The notes under the pieces: model-generated
Told to the model about the DNA's origin: nothing
The model's input: only the letters and a program-made list of their open reading frames with translations
Databases searched by the model: none
NCBI GenBank assembly: GCA_024402135.1
Contig: JAKSJN010000001.1
Coordinates: forward strand, 248,001 to 312,000
Length of the DNA: 64,000 nucleotides
Reading direction: 5' to 3'
From: Bacteroidales bacterium
GTDB lineage: Bacteria; Bacteroidota; Bacteroidia; Bacteroidales; UBA932
Translations under genes and position numbers: made by a program
Part shown: in pieces, positions 1-7,800 of the stretch
Numbering within the stretch: position 1 is the stretch's first letter
Layout of the letters: each line of letters starts with the position of its first letter

Positions 1-645
1 TCGGGTGACACAACAGAGATATACATTTCCGAGAATGGAAACATGGTACCTAAGGGCGCCAGAATGATCAATGTACCTGGATTCGACAAGCTTTTCTACT
101 CAGTCCCTTCAAAAATCATGATAGCAGATTTGACGGCGACCCCAGTCACAGAAAGCCCAGTGAAGTTCAGACTTGGCAGCAACCATCGTGTTGGCCTGGA
201 CTATGGAGTCATTGTCATGCCGCTTCTGTTCGGCAAGGACATGCAACTGGACTACGAGCATGACCTGACGATTGACCTCAGCAGCATTCCTGATGGTATC
301 AACACTCTTGTGCTGAGTTCTGACGTCTTCAGCAGCCTGCCTTTCGACATGTCTTTTTCGGCCAAGGCGCTGGATGTTCAGGGGAATGCAGTCAGTACGA
401 TAAGCTCCGAGGTTGTCGGAAACATTATCGGAGGAAAGCTCCACGCACCAAAGACGAGCCCGATTGAGATAAGGCTCAAGACTGAAGGAGCCGACACGGG
501 GAAAATCAAGGCAATAAGGATTCATCTTCACGCGGAGATGAGCAATGGCATCGAGCTCGCCACGCTCAATGACCGCCAGTACATAAAGTTCGACAAAATC
601 ACGGCCGGAATACGCGACGGTTTCAGCCTGGACATAAATAGGTAA
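1..645 (+). CDS. C-terminal part of a hypothetical envelope protein, 5' end outside window
   Basis: The frame is open from the first base, so the methionine at 43 is probably internal and the gene begins upstream of the window. The visible 214 residues are rich in alternating polar and hydrophobic segments, as in beta-sandwich secreted proteins. No catalytic motif or membrane helix is visible. The stop lies 4 bases before the next gene, a DUF5723 protein, so the two are very likely co-transcribed and may act together at the outer membrane. I do not recognise the family. Confidence 0.7.
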   Translation, partial: SGDTTEIYISENGNMVPKGARMINVPGFDKLFYSVPSKIMIADLTATPVTESPVKFRLGSNHRVGLDYGVIVMPLLFGKDMQLDYEHDLTIDLSSIPDGINTLVLSSDVFSSLPFDMSFSAKALDVQGNAVSTISSEVVGNIIGGKLHAPKTSPIEIRLKTEGADTGKIKAIRIHLHAEMSNGIELATLNDRQYIKFDKITAGIRDGFSLDINR

Positions 646-649
646 AGCC

Positions 650-1939
650 ATGAAAACACGCATCATCATAACAATCGCGGCATTGCTTTCATGTGCAACC
701 ACAAATGCCCAGAACATCACAGGATACTGGAACAGCAGCTACATTCATGCAGATGAAGCAAACCCGGCATTCATACCGGACTGCAAGACGTATATCTCCC
801 TGCCGGGAGCTCAATTCGGCTTCCAGAGTTCAATTGGCGCATACAGCCTGCTCTACCCTGCCGGAAATGGATTCGTCACAGGCCTGCACCAGAGTGTCAG
901 CAGCGAAGAATTTCTCGGCCGCATAGGTGAATCGGCCAGGATCGGAGCTGACGGATATGCCAGGGTTTTCGGCATCGGCAGGAAGACCGGGGAAAGGAGT
1001 TTCATGTCAGCTTCAGTAAAGATGAGAGGGACAGGAGACGCCAATATTCCGTCTGAGGTATTCAGGCTTTTAAAAGATGGCAGCACAGAATCAGAGAATT
1101 TCGATCTGTCAGGTACGGCATATAGCGGTGACGTTTACGGAGAAATTGCGATCGGAGCCGCACATTCATTCGGATCGGTGACTGTCGGAGCGAAGATAAA
1201 GCTGCTCCAGGGAATCGCACGCAGCCGTATGGAACTGGACCGGCTGAGCGTTACCACTGGAAGTGACAGATGGACATTCGAAGGTGAAGGATTCATCAAC
1301 TCGGCCCTCAATGGCCTTAATCCCGGAGCCGCCGCTGACCTCGGCATAACGGTCAGAGTCAACGATCATCTTACTATCTCGGCGGCAGTTCAGGACCTTG
1401 GCGGAATCGCATGGTCTGCAGCATCTTATTACCGTCTGCCAGGTGGACAGTGGGAATACTCTGGTCTTGAAGAAGAGATTGAGGTCATGGACAGTGAAGG
1501 AACTGACGGCCTTGGAAGCAAGATGGAAAGCGCATTCAACGGATTGCGCTCAAAGCTGGAATTTGTAAGGGACGGAGAGAACGCCAAGGAGTACAAGGCA
1601 TTGCCTATGAGTTTCAATGCCGCTTTCAAATACACTCTTCCTTCTTGGGAGAAAATATCACTGGGAGCTGTTGCCGTCCATAGAGGGAACGGAACGACTG
1701 ATGTCAGAGCAATAGCCGACGTAGCGGCTCTGAGATGGTGGGAGACCAGTGCATCGATTGGAATGTCGACGAATGGTCTGAGCAGCGGAATCCTTACCGT
1801 CGTCAAACTTGGACCGGTTCGCGCTCATCTTGGTGGAGAATTGCTTGGAAGCCGATACGGAAGATTCTCAGGACTGATCGTACCTATCGACAAGGTCAGG
1901 GTGATGGCTGATTTCGGGATTCAGATTGCCTTCAGATAG
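650..1939 (+). CDS. DUF5723 family outer-membrane protein
   Basis: The 429-aa protein starts with a signal peptide of about 20 residues ending at TNAQ. It continues with a phrase on 'ADEANPAFIPD' typical of the DUF5723 family of Bacteroidetes, in which the mature N terminus notes that the strain's models are 'NPA'-like. The rest alternates aromatic and glycine residues and ends in a terminal Phe-Arg strand, as expected for a beta-barrel. The family is of unknown function and is thought to be surface-associated. The gene follows the partial gene upstream by 4 bases. The convergent neighbour ends 25 bases downstream, and I see no strong terminator between them. Confidence 0.8.
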   Translation: MKTRIIITIAALLSCATTNAQNITGYWNSSYIHADEANPAFIPDCKTYISLPGAQFGFQSSIGAYSLLYPAGNGFVTGLHQSVSSEEFLGRIGESARIGADGYARVFGIGRKTGERSFMSASVKMRGTGDANIPSEVFRLLKDGSTESENFDLSGTAYSGDVYGEIAIGAAHSFGSVTVGAKIKLLQGIARSRMELDRLSVTTGSDRWTFEGEGFINSALNGLNPGAAADLGITVRVNDHLTISAAVQDLGGIAWSAASYYRLPGGQWEYSGLEEEIEVMDSEGTDGLGSKMESAFNGLRSKLEFVRDGENAKEYKALPMSFNAAFKYTLPSWEKISLGAVAVHRGNGTTDVRAIADVAALRWWETSASIGMSTNGLSSGILTVVKLGPVRAHLGGELLGSRYGRFSGLIVPIDKVRVMADFGIQIAFR

Positions 1940-1964
1940 CAATCCTGTCACAGGAGACTGATCA

Positions 1965-2828
1965 TTACCACACGAAGATGAATTCAGGACGATCAGGATC
2001 GTCCATAGGATTGTCGTCCTTATCGAACATGGTCATAGTAAAGTGAAGTCTGCCATGGACTGGTCTGCCCTCCTCGTCCAGTTCACCCAACTCCAGGCCT
2101 CCATTAGGCCTGTCCTGCGGGATCAGCGGGTCTCCGATGTCACTCCTGCGGCACTGTACAAAGACTCCCCCGTCCTGTTCTGCATAGTAATCAAGCATAC
2201 GGACACCTCCATCTTCTCCTATCGCAAAATCAAGGTTGTACTTGTCGACTCCATACCAGTTGCGGATGACATAGCGGCCATCGGCATAGGCTTCCAGCGT
2301 GTTGTGCATTCCTTTCGGATCTCCCGGCATTGTACACTCCCCTTCAGCCGTCCATAAGGGCTTATCCGGAGCCTTGCCCCAGTCCAGGATATAATAATGA
2401 CCACCGACCCATTTCATATCCTTGTCGTACAAATAAACATATGACCATACACGGCCAGAATCCTTGTCACCGTTGAAGCCTGACAATATTGTATGGTTAG
2501 GCTCAAACAGGCCTGGAGAAATTCCTGCAGTCGGGCAGTCTTCAAGACCTGTATCGACATAATAGAAACCATTATCGTAATAGTGTGCTCCAAGTATATC
2601 GATCACGGTCGAATCCTCGATTGAACTCAGCACGAAGTCAACATCATAGCCAGGCACTCCATACCAGTCCTTGATCGTATAGGTTGAATCACCATCGAAG
2701 GACAGTGTCGGAACTGCCTGATCGGACAGACGGAAAGCGTCGACATGGGTCTCTCTGCTGGTCCACGCAGTGTTAGCTGTACACGATGCGGATAGAAAAG
2801 CTGCAATAATTATATGTCTGAATCTCAT
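1965..2828 (-). CDS. Lipoprotein with an internal two-fold repeat
   Basis: The 287-aa protein has a lipoprotein signal with a lipobox ending in Cys-16 (LSASC), so it should be an anchored periplasmic or surface protein. The mature part holds two related modules. Each has a segment of the type 'Y-x-I-x-[DN]-W-Y-G-V' followed by 'Y-[DN]-[VL]-D-F', near residues 50 and 190. This suggests an internal duplication of a beta-rich domain. The start overlaps the stop of the SDR gene by 4 bases, so it is translationally coupled as the last gene of a three-gene operon. Family not recognised. Confidence 0.75.
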   Translation of the reverse strand: MRFRHIIIAAFLSASCTANTAWTSRETHVDAFRLSDQAVPTLSFDGDSTYTIKDWYGVPGYDVDFVLSSIEDSTVIDILGAHYYDNGFYYVDTGLEDCPTAGISPGLFEPNHTILSGFNGDKDSGRVWSYVYLYDKDMKWVGGHYYILDWGKAPDKPLWTAEGECTMPGDPKGMHNTLEAYADGRYVIRNWYGVDKYNLDFAIGEDGGVRMLDYYAEQDGGVFVQCRRSDIGDPLIPQDRPNGGLELGELDEEGRPVHGRLHFTMTMFDKDDNPMDDPDRPEFIFVW

Positions 2829-3553
2829 TTCTTTATTGATATACGTTCCCAGATAAAGTCAGGAATCAGTTTCCAGAAGAAAACCAGAATGGAGTATTTC
2901 CAGTCAATTACAACCTTGCGGCGCTTTGCCTTGATGGCTTTGACGATGTTCTGCGCGACTTTCTCAGGAGACATCATCATCGGCATTCCGCTCCCCTTGA
3001 TGAAATCAGTATCGACAAACCCTGGTCGAATGTCAGTGAATGTGACACCTGTCTTATTCATTCTTGAAAGCTGTGTCAGAGCTTGAAGATATGTACTCTG
3101 CATGCGCTTTGTCGCCGAATATGACGGAGCGGCGCCAAGTCCCTTGGTTCCCGCAATCGATGAGATCGCAGCGATATGGCCTCCACCGATGGACTCGAAA
3201 TAATGATAGGCAGAATCGACCATACGGGTGAAACCCACAGCATTTGTCTGCATAGTCCTTATCTCCGTGATTGCATCAAGAGAATAGTTCTGTTTGCCGA
3301 ATCCTGATGCGATAAGCACCACATCAGCCCCGCCACAATCAGATATCAGGGCAAAAAGATCTTCGGAAGCGCTTTCGTCACAGACATCGATTCGCCTTGC
3401 ATGGAGTTTCTCCCCCAGTTCATCCTTGATTGATGTGAGGAGATCCTCGCGTCGGCCTGCGATTCCGACAGTCCAGCCTTCCTGGATGAAAATCCTTGCA
3501 GTAGCAAGACCGATTCCGGATGTTGCTCCGACAATGACAATCCTGTTCATCAT
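2825..3553 (-). CDS. Short-chain dehydrogenase/reductase (SDR)
   Basis: The 242-aa protein is a classical SDR. The N-terminal nucleotide-binding motif is GATSGIGLA, there is an 'Asn-Ala-Val-Gly' segment around residue 110, and the catalytic YxxxK motif appears as YSATK after a conserved serine. It should be a cytosolic NAD(P)H-dependent oxidoreductase, but the substrate cannot be inferred. The C terminus carries a basic and aromatic tail (KYSILVFFWKLIP) that could associate with membrane. Its start overlaps the upstream small gene by 4 bases and its stop overlaps the downstream lipoprotein by 4 bases. Confidence 0.9.
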   Translation of the reverse strand: MMNRIVIVGATSGIGLATARIFIQEGWTVGIAGRREDLLTSIKDELGEKLHARRIDVCDESASEDLFALISDCGGADVVLIASGFGKQNYSLDAITEIRTMQTNAVGFTRMVDSAYHYFESIGGGHIAAISSIAGTKGLGAAPSYSATKRMQSTYLQALTQLSRMNKTGVTFTDIRPGFVDTDFIKGSGMPMMMSPEKVAQNIVKAIKAKRRKVVIDWKYSILVFFWKLIPDFIWERISIKK

Positions 3554-3861
3554 CCGTGATAGTCCTTCTTGTTCATCAAGGCATTTTCTATGGTCGCGAG
3601 GAAGTCACTGTCAGGATCGTACGCACCCTTTTCCTCATAGAAACTCTCGATATTTACAATCTCTCCATCCTTGGAGATGGAAGTCAGCTGCTGGATGTCA
3701 TCTTCCATTCCAGCCACATTATCCCTTAAGAACACACCATCGAAATATGCCTTCCTGTCATTTCTTGGAGCATCCTTGATGCTCTCGACAACAATGACTT
3801 CCGCATCACTGAGACGTGAGAAGAAGATCTTGTCTTTTATGGCGTCGTAAATCTTGTCCAT
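3550..3861 (-). CDS. Hypothetical 103-aa acidic protein
   Basis: I start the gene at MDKIYDAIK (3861). A longer frame reading up to 4068 would run through the start region of the divergent AlaX-like gene and contains no plausible protein there. The 103-residue product is acidic, with no membrane segment or signal peptide. It is the first gene of an operon with the SDR and lipoprotein genes, with ATGA-type overlap. Family not recognised. Confidence 0.7.
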   Translation of the reverse strand: MDKIYDAIKDKIFFSRLSDAEVIVVESIKDAPRNDRKAYFDGVFLRDNVAGMEDDIQQLTSISKDGEIVNIESFYEEKGAYDPDSDFLATIENALMNKKDYHG

Positions 3862-3900
3862 ATTGAGATTGTCTATGTGACGATAAATATAGTTAATTCT

Positions 3901-3908
3901 TATATTTG
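3901..3908 (+). promoter_or_regulatory. Bacteroidetes -7 box for the AlaX-like gene
   Basis: TATATTTG matches the Bacteroidetes TAnnTTTG element and lies 38 bases before the start codon at 3946. A clear TTG at the -33 distance is not visible, so support comes from the -7 box and position only. Confidence 0.45.
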
Positions 3909-3945
3909 TCCACCGTATCATAACCAGATAAATCCGCAAAATCTT

Positions 3946-4410
3946 ATGGAAGCACCTGTTCTCAATGAGCATAACAAGCAGGAATTCGCGCCTGCACATA
4001 CCGCCGAACATCTCCTCAACGGATTCGTAGCCAAGCGTTTTGGATGTGGAAGAGCATTCTCGGCACATGTCGAGAAAAAGAAATCAAAGCTTGACTACCA
4101 TATGAACCGCGAGATGACAGCCGAAGAAATAAAGGCCCTCGAGGACGATATCAACCGCATCATTGCCGAAGATGTTGAAGTCTGGATAGAGTTCATAAGC
4201 CAGGACGAGGCTCGAACACGATTCGACATGAACAGACTTCCTGACGGTGCCAGCGAGACAGTCCGTGTCGTGCATGTAGGAGACTACGACGAATGCTTAT
4301 GCGCCGGCAACCACGTGGCGCGCACAGGAGAGATAATCGGGTTCAGAATAAGCAGCGCAAGCTACAATGAAGGAGTCCAGAGACTGGTATTCCGCGTTGA
4401 TGCAAAATAG
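3946..4410 (+). CDS. AlaX-like trans-editing protein (tRNA synthetase SAD domain)
   Basis: The 154-aa protein is a freestanding 'second additional domain' of alanyl/threonyl-tRNA synthetases. Zinc ligands are visible as HTAEH near the N terminus and CLCAGNH near residue 125, the HxxxH...CxxxH pattern of this family. Such proteins hydrolyse mischarged Ser-tRNA(Ala) or related mistakes in the cytosol. I chose ATG 3946 rather than the in-frame ATG at 3877, because the extra N terminus does not look coding and overlaps the promoter box. The gene is monocistronic and ends in a strong hairpin terminator. Confidence 0.85.
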   Translation: MEAPVLNEHNKQEFAPAHTAEHLLNGFVAKRFGCGRAFSAHVEKKKSKLDYHMNREMTAEEIKALEDDINRIIAEDVEVWIEFISQDEARTRFDMNRLPDGASETVRVVHVGDYDECLCAGNHVARTGEIIGFRISSASYNEGVQRLVFRVDAK

Positions 4411-4413
4411 GCA

Positions 4414-4456
4414 ATACAGAAAAAGGAGACGCTTTCACGTCTCCTTTTTTCTGTAT
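4414..4456. terminator. Bidirectional rho-independent terminator
   Basis: An 18-bp inverted repeat (arms 4414-4431 and 4438-4456, one bulged T) has loop CTTTCA and A/T-rich flanks inside the arms. It lies between the convergent AlaX-like and HU genes and can serve both. Confidence 0.9.
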
Positions 4457-4470
4457 CTCATACGATGAAA

Positions 4471-4746
4471 TTACTTCTTGAGCATCTCCTTGAATGAATC
4501 ACAAGGCTTGAAGTGAGGAATATCACACTCAGGAATTGTTACTGTAGTGTTGGCGGTGATATTGCGGGCCTTCTTTGAAGCGCGATGCTTAAGTTCAAAA
4601 GTACCGAATCCGCGGAGGTAGATATTGTTTCCTTCTGCCATACCCTTGATGATAGCATCCATGGTAGCGTCGATGAGGTCCTTTACAAGAGCAGCCTCGA
4701 TACCGGTCTCCTCTGAAACGGTCTTTGCAAGTTCAGCTTTAGTCAT
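4471..4746 (-). CDS. HU/IHF family DNA-binding protein
   Basis: The 91-aa protein is a standard-length HU homologue. The helical N-terminal dimerisation part (TKAELAKTVSEETG) is followed by the family signature GFGTFELKHRASKKARN and a beta-arm region. It should bend and compact DNA as a nucleoid protein. The sequence TIPECDIPHFKP replaces the usual 'IPA...P.F.PG' at the C-terminal arm end. The gene is monocistronic, with a canonical promoter upstream and a shared terminator downstream. Confidence 0.95.
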   Translation of the reverse strand: MTKAELAKTVSEETGIEAALVKDLIDATMDAIIKGMAEGNNIYLRGFGTFELKHRASKKARNITANTTVTIPECDIPHFKPCDSFKEMLKK

Positions 4747-4803
4747 GTCGATTGATGTTTATAATATTCGTGGTCTAACTTGTTGTTTCCCAAAAAGGGG
4801 CTG

Positions 4804-4834
4804 CAAAGATAAGCCTTTCTCCGGACAATGCAAA
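4804..4834 (-). promoter_or_regulatory. Canonical Bacteroidetes promoter of the HU gene
   Basis: On the minus strand TTTG (4831-4834) is followed after exactly 19 bases by TATCTTTG (4804-4811), a full match to the Bacteroidetes sigma-ABfr consensus. The HU start codon lies 57 bases downstream. Confidence 0.8.
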
Positions 4835-4847
4835 TCCAAATCGGCTA

Positions 4848-5519
4848 TTATGGTGCCAATACGGCGAAAAGACCCCAGATAATGAAGGCAGAAAGCGAGC
4901 CAACCTTCACCAGAAGGCTTGGAGACTTTGTCAAGGACGCCTTCTGGACGATTGTTACAGGTACCTGAAGATCACCGGATGCAACCACAACCGTCCCCTC
5001 TCTTGTCTTCTTGTTGTATGAATCGACCTTTAGGTCATATCCGGAATCAGTCTTGACCGGAGTGATCCAGATCGGAGTGCTTGTAATTTCAAACTCAGGA
5101 TAGGATTCAATGTCCAGACGCAGGGTTACAGCATCGACATCGATATTGTATGTCACGGCTTCCTTGTGATGATTAACCCTCAGGAAAGGCGCCGGCAGCT
5201 GTGACAGAGCAATCGGAGCCATCTTTCCCGAGTTGGAAACACGGACGATACAGTCTCTCTGCTTTCCATCCTCATTCATTTCAATGACAAGATCAAACGA
5301 AGACTCAGTCCTGTTTGCGACAGAACACCACTGCGCAGTCGTTGTCACAAAATAGTTATCAGAGGACTCCACATTGACCGTAATCACTGTGTCGCGGCAC
5401 GCCAAGTCTGCGAAAAAGCCATCCTCGCTGCCATTTATCTTCAAGATAGAATTGCCATTCTGCGCAAAAGCGGAAGAAGCCAGCGACAGAATGAAGATTA
5501 TTGAAAGCAGTTTTTTCAT
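4848..5519 (-). CDS. BACON-domain protein with C-terminal membrane anchor
   Basis: The 223-aa protein has a cleavable signal peptide (MKKLL...SAFAQ). Two beta-sandwich modules resemble BACON domains: a 'Y-F-V-T-T-x-A-Q-W-C' strand followed by strand pairs ending in 'I-x-L-S-Q' near residue 105, and a second near residues 110-195. The C terminus is a hydrophobic helix (SAFIIWGLFAVLA) with almost nothing after it. It would be an exported protein held in the membrane by its tail. BACON domains in this phylum usually sit next to carbohydrate-active modules, but no enzyme is present here. Monocistronic. Confidence 0.7.
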   Translation of the reverse strand: MKKLLSIIFILSLASSAFAQNGNSILKINGSEDGFFADLACRDTVITVNVESSDNYFVTTTAQWCSVANRTESSFDLVIEMNEDGKQRDCIVRVSNSGKMAPIALSQLPAPFLRVNHHKEAVTYNIDVDAVTLRLDIESYPEFEITSTPIWITPVKTDSGYDLKVDSYNKKTREGTVVVASGDLQVPVTIVQKASLTKSPSLLVKVGSLSAFIIWGLFAVLAP

Positions 5520-5643
5520 CCGAAAACAGAATCATTTGATTGCCAAGAATCAATTGGCATCCAGCATAATTGCCCGGCAAATATACGAAATAATAGGCAA
5601 TGAAAGCCATTCATGTATTAAGGCCTTATCCAAAAAAATGATG

Positions 5644-5651
5644 TATATTTG
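5644..5651 (+). promoter_or_regulatory. Bacteroidetes -7 box for the DUF2130 gene
   Basis: TATATTTG matches TAnnTTTG and lies 33 bases upstream of the start codon. No good -33 element is seen. Confidence 0.45.
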
Positions 5652-5684
5652 AATCTACTTACTGAATAAAGCCTTAGACGAAAT

Positions 5685-7031
5685 ATGAAGGAGATCAAAT
5701 GCCCACACTGCAACACTGTGTTCTCGATTGACGAATCCGAATATGCCGAGCTTCTTAGTCAGGTGAAGAACGATTCATTCAATGATGAGCTTGATCGCCG
5801 CATCGCGGAGATGCACAAGACGCACAAGGCTGAACAGGAAGTCGCGATATCTGAGATCAGGCGTGACAATGACAAGACCATAGCAAACAAGGACGCAAGA
5901 ATCCGTGAGCTTGAGCAGAAGGTATCCACAATGGAGAGTACTGTCAAGACAGAGATTGCGCTCGCCGTGGCGAAGAAGCAGGAAGAGCTTACTGAGAAGT
6001 ACAACAAAACTATCTCAGACAAAGATAACAGAATCAGCGAGCTCAACTCCAGGATTTCCCAGAACGACGCCGATAGGGAAATTGCCCTGATGAAGGCAGA
6101 CCGAGAGGCTCAGACAGTGCTCCAGCAAACCAGAGAGCTTGCTCGTCAGGAGCTTGAAAAAAAGAATACCGAGATTTCGCGTCTCCAAAACGAGGCCGTT
6201 TTCCAGAAAGACCAGCATAAGCGCGAGCTTGAAATGAAAGACGAGGTCATAGCCCAATACAAAGACTTCAAGGCTAAACAGTCCACAAAGGGCATCGGAG
6301 AGTCTCTCGAGGTCTATTGCAATAACCAGTTCGAGCTGATGGTTCACCCTTATCTTCCTGAATCAATGTTCGGCAAGGATAATGAGGTCATCGAAGGCAC
6401 CAAGGGAGACTTCATTTTCCGTGACTTCGTTGGCGGCATTGAATCCGTCTCCATCATGTTTGAGATGAAGAATGAGGCGGATGAAACAGCCATAAAGCAT
6501 AAGAACTCAGATTTCTTCAAGAAGCTTGACTCAGACCGTAACAAGAAACACTGCGAATATGCCGTGCTGGTCACCCTTCTGGAACTAGATAACGATCTGT
6601 ACAACAACGGAATCTACGCCGTTCCAGGATATGAAAAGATGTTCGTGGTCCGTCCTCAGCAGTTCTTGACAATCATCTCCATCCTCGTCCAGACAGGAAG
6701 GAACAGCGTAAACGTAAGGCGTGAACTTGAGGAAGCCAAGCACCGCGATATTGACGTGACTAATTTCGAGAATGCGCTTCTGGATTTCAAAGACAAATTC
6801 GGAAAGAACTACAGGCTTGCAAGCGAAAAGTTCAACAAGGCAATAGAAGAAATCGACAAATCCATTGATCACCTTCAAAAAATAAAAGAAGCTCTTCTGG
6901 GATCTGAAAACAATCTCCGTCTGGCCAATGACAAGGCTGATGAGCTTACTATACGCAAGCTCACATACAAGAATCCCACTATGAGAGCCAAGTTCAATGA
7001 AGCGAGGTCTACAGGAGAAATTGAAGGATAA
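5685..7031 (+). CDS. DUF2130 family coiled-coil protein
   Basis: The 448-aa protein opens with a zinc-ribbon-like CPHCNTVF. A long charged coiled coil follows (about residues 30-195, repeated E/K/R heptads), then the conserved DUF2130 globular domain (about 200-350). That domain contains '[11 protein letters not shown]' and '[10 protein letters not shown]', which have the D...E-x-K layout of a PD-(D/E)xK nuclease fold. A second helical stretch closes the protein. A nuclease-like role is my inference from that motif; the family has no established function. The gene ends 2 bases before the stop of the convergent HD gene, so no separate terminator fits. Confidence 0.85.
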   Translation: MKEIKCPHCNTVFSIDESEYAELLSQVKNDSFNDELDRRIAEMHKTHKAEQEVAISEIRRDNDKTIANKDARIRELEQKVSTMESTVKTEIALAVAKKQEELTEKYNKTISDKDNRISELNSRISQNDADREIALMKADREAQTVLQQTRELARQELEKKNTEISRLQNEAVFQKDQHKRELEMKDEVIAQYKDFKAKQSTKGIGESLEVYCNNQFELMVHPYLPESMFGKDNEVIEGTKGDFIFRDFVGGIESVSIMFEMKNEADETAIKHKNSDFFKKLDSDRNKKHCEYAVLVTLLELDNDLYNNGIYAVPGYEKMFVVRPQQFLTIISILVQTGRNSVNVRRELEEAKHRDIDVTNFENALLDFKDKFGKNYRLASEKFNKAIEEIDKSIDHLQKIKEALLGSENNLRLANDKADELTIRKLTYKNPTMRAKFNEARSTGEIEG

Positions 7032-7033
7032 AC

Positions 7034-7642
7034 CTAGTCTTCAATCAGATTTCCCTTCTCGATCTGAGGGTCGATGAAAGTCTTGCGGGCGTAGTCCCAG
7101 AGGACCTCGGAGCCTTGGGCCGAGCGTTCGTTGCGGCGAAGGACTTCGCTCAGCTTCCGGTCGCATTCCTTCCAGGACTTGCCTTTGCTGAGATCCTGCT
7201 GCATGAGCGGCTGGAAGTTGTCGAGTGTATGGGCAAATCTGGCTTCAGGAGTTTCCCATGCCTCGAATTCATCCCATAGAGACCTGAAGCGATGACCAAG
7301 ATCCTCCGGCAGGATGGCAAAAAGCTTGTCAGCAGCATCAAGCTCGCGCTGTCTCTGGGTCAGTTTTCCGACTTCGTCATACGCGAAGGTATCACCGGCA
7401 TATACCTCGACCAGATCGTGGATAAGGAGGATTGAAACGACACGGTGGATATCGACTTTCTCATTCGAATAATCCTCGAGAAGGAGCGCCATGATGGCCA
7501 TGTGCCAGGCGTGTTCGGCATCATTCTCGAACCTCTCCCCTCCTGTGAGATAGGTCCTGCGCTGTATGAACTTTTCCTTGTCGATTTCCTTGCAGAAGTC
7601 GACTATCATGTCCAATCTTTCCTTGTCAAATGATTCCTTCAT
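7034..7642 (-). CDS. HD-domain phosphohydrolase (YfbR/HDDC2-like)
   Basis: The protein carries the HD metal motif: 'ENDAEHAWHMA' supplies the first His and 'LLIHDLVEVYAGD' the HD pair, with a later conserved Asp. Length (202 aa from the chosen start) and motif spacing fit the YfbR/HDDC2 5'-deoxynucleotidase group, which removes phosphate from dNMPs. I start at 7642 (MKESFDKER). An upstream in-frame ATG at 7681 would add 13 residues that read like an untranslated leader. A canonical promoter lies at 7701-7730. Confidence 0.85.
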   Translation of the reverse strand: MKESFDKERLDMIVDFCKEIDKEKFIQRRTYLTGGERFENDAEHAWHMAIMALLLEDYSNEKVDIHRVVSILLIHDLVEVYAGDTFAYDEVGKLTQRQRELDAADKLFAILPEDLGHRFRSLWDEFEAWETPEARFAHTLDNFQPLMQQDLSKGKSWKECDRKLSEVLRRNERSAQGSEVLWDYARKTFIDPQIEKGNLIED

Positions 7643-7700
7643 GGCAATATCTTCTTCAAAAAAAATAGCTGTTCCAGCCATCAGCCGCCGTCCAGCCAGA

Positions 7701-7730
7701 CAAAGATATCATCATTCCTCCAAACGTCAA
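7701..7730 (-). promoter_or_regulatory. Canonical promoter of the HD-domain gene
   Basis: On the minus strand TTG (7728-7730), then 19 bases, then TATCTTTG (7701-7708), matching the Bacteroidetes consensus. Confidence 0.7.
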
Positions 7731-7739
7731 GTCTCTATA

Positions 7740-7777
7740 CAAAAAAAGAATCGTATGGACCGAAGCCCATACGATTC
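7740..7777 (-). terminator. Rho-independent terminator of the GH3 gene
   Basis: A perfect 11-bp inverted repeat (7748-7758 and 7767-7777) is followed on the minus strand by a run of seven T. It lies just after the GH3 stop codon. Confidence 0.9.
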
Positions 7778-7800
7778 AATATAAATGACTGAGATATCGA

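Noticed and set aside
3877..3945. Extended N terminus for the AlaX-like protein
   Set aside because: The added codons overlap the promoter box and add no family-like sequence.
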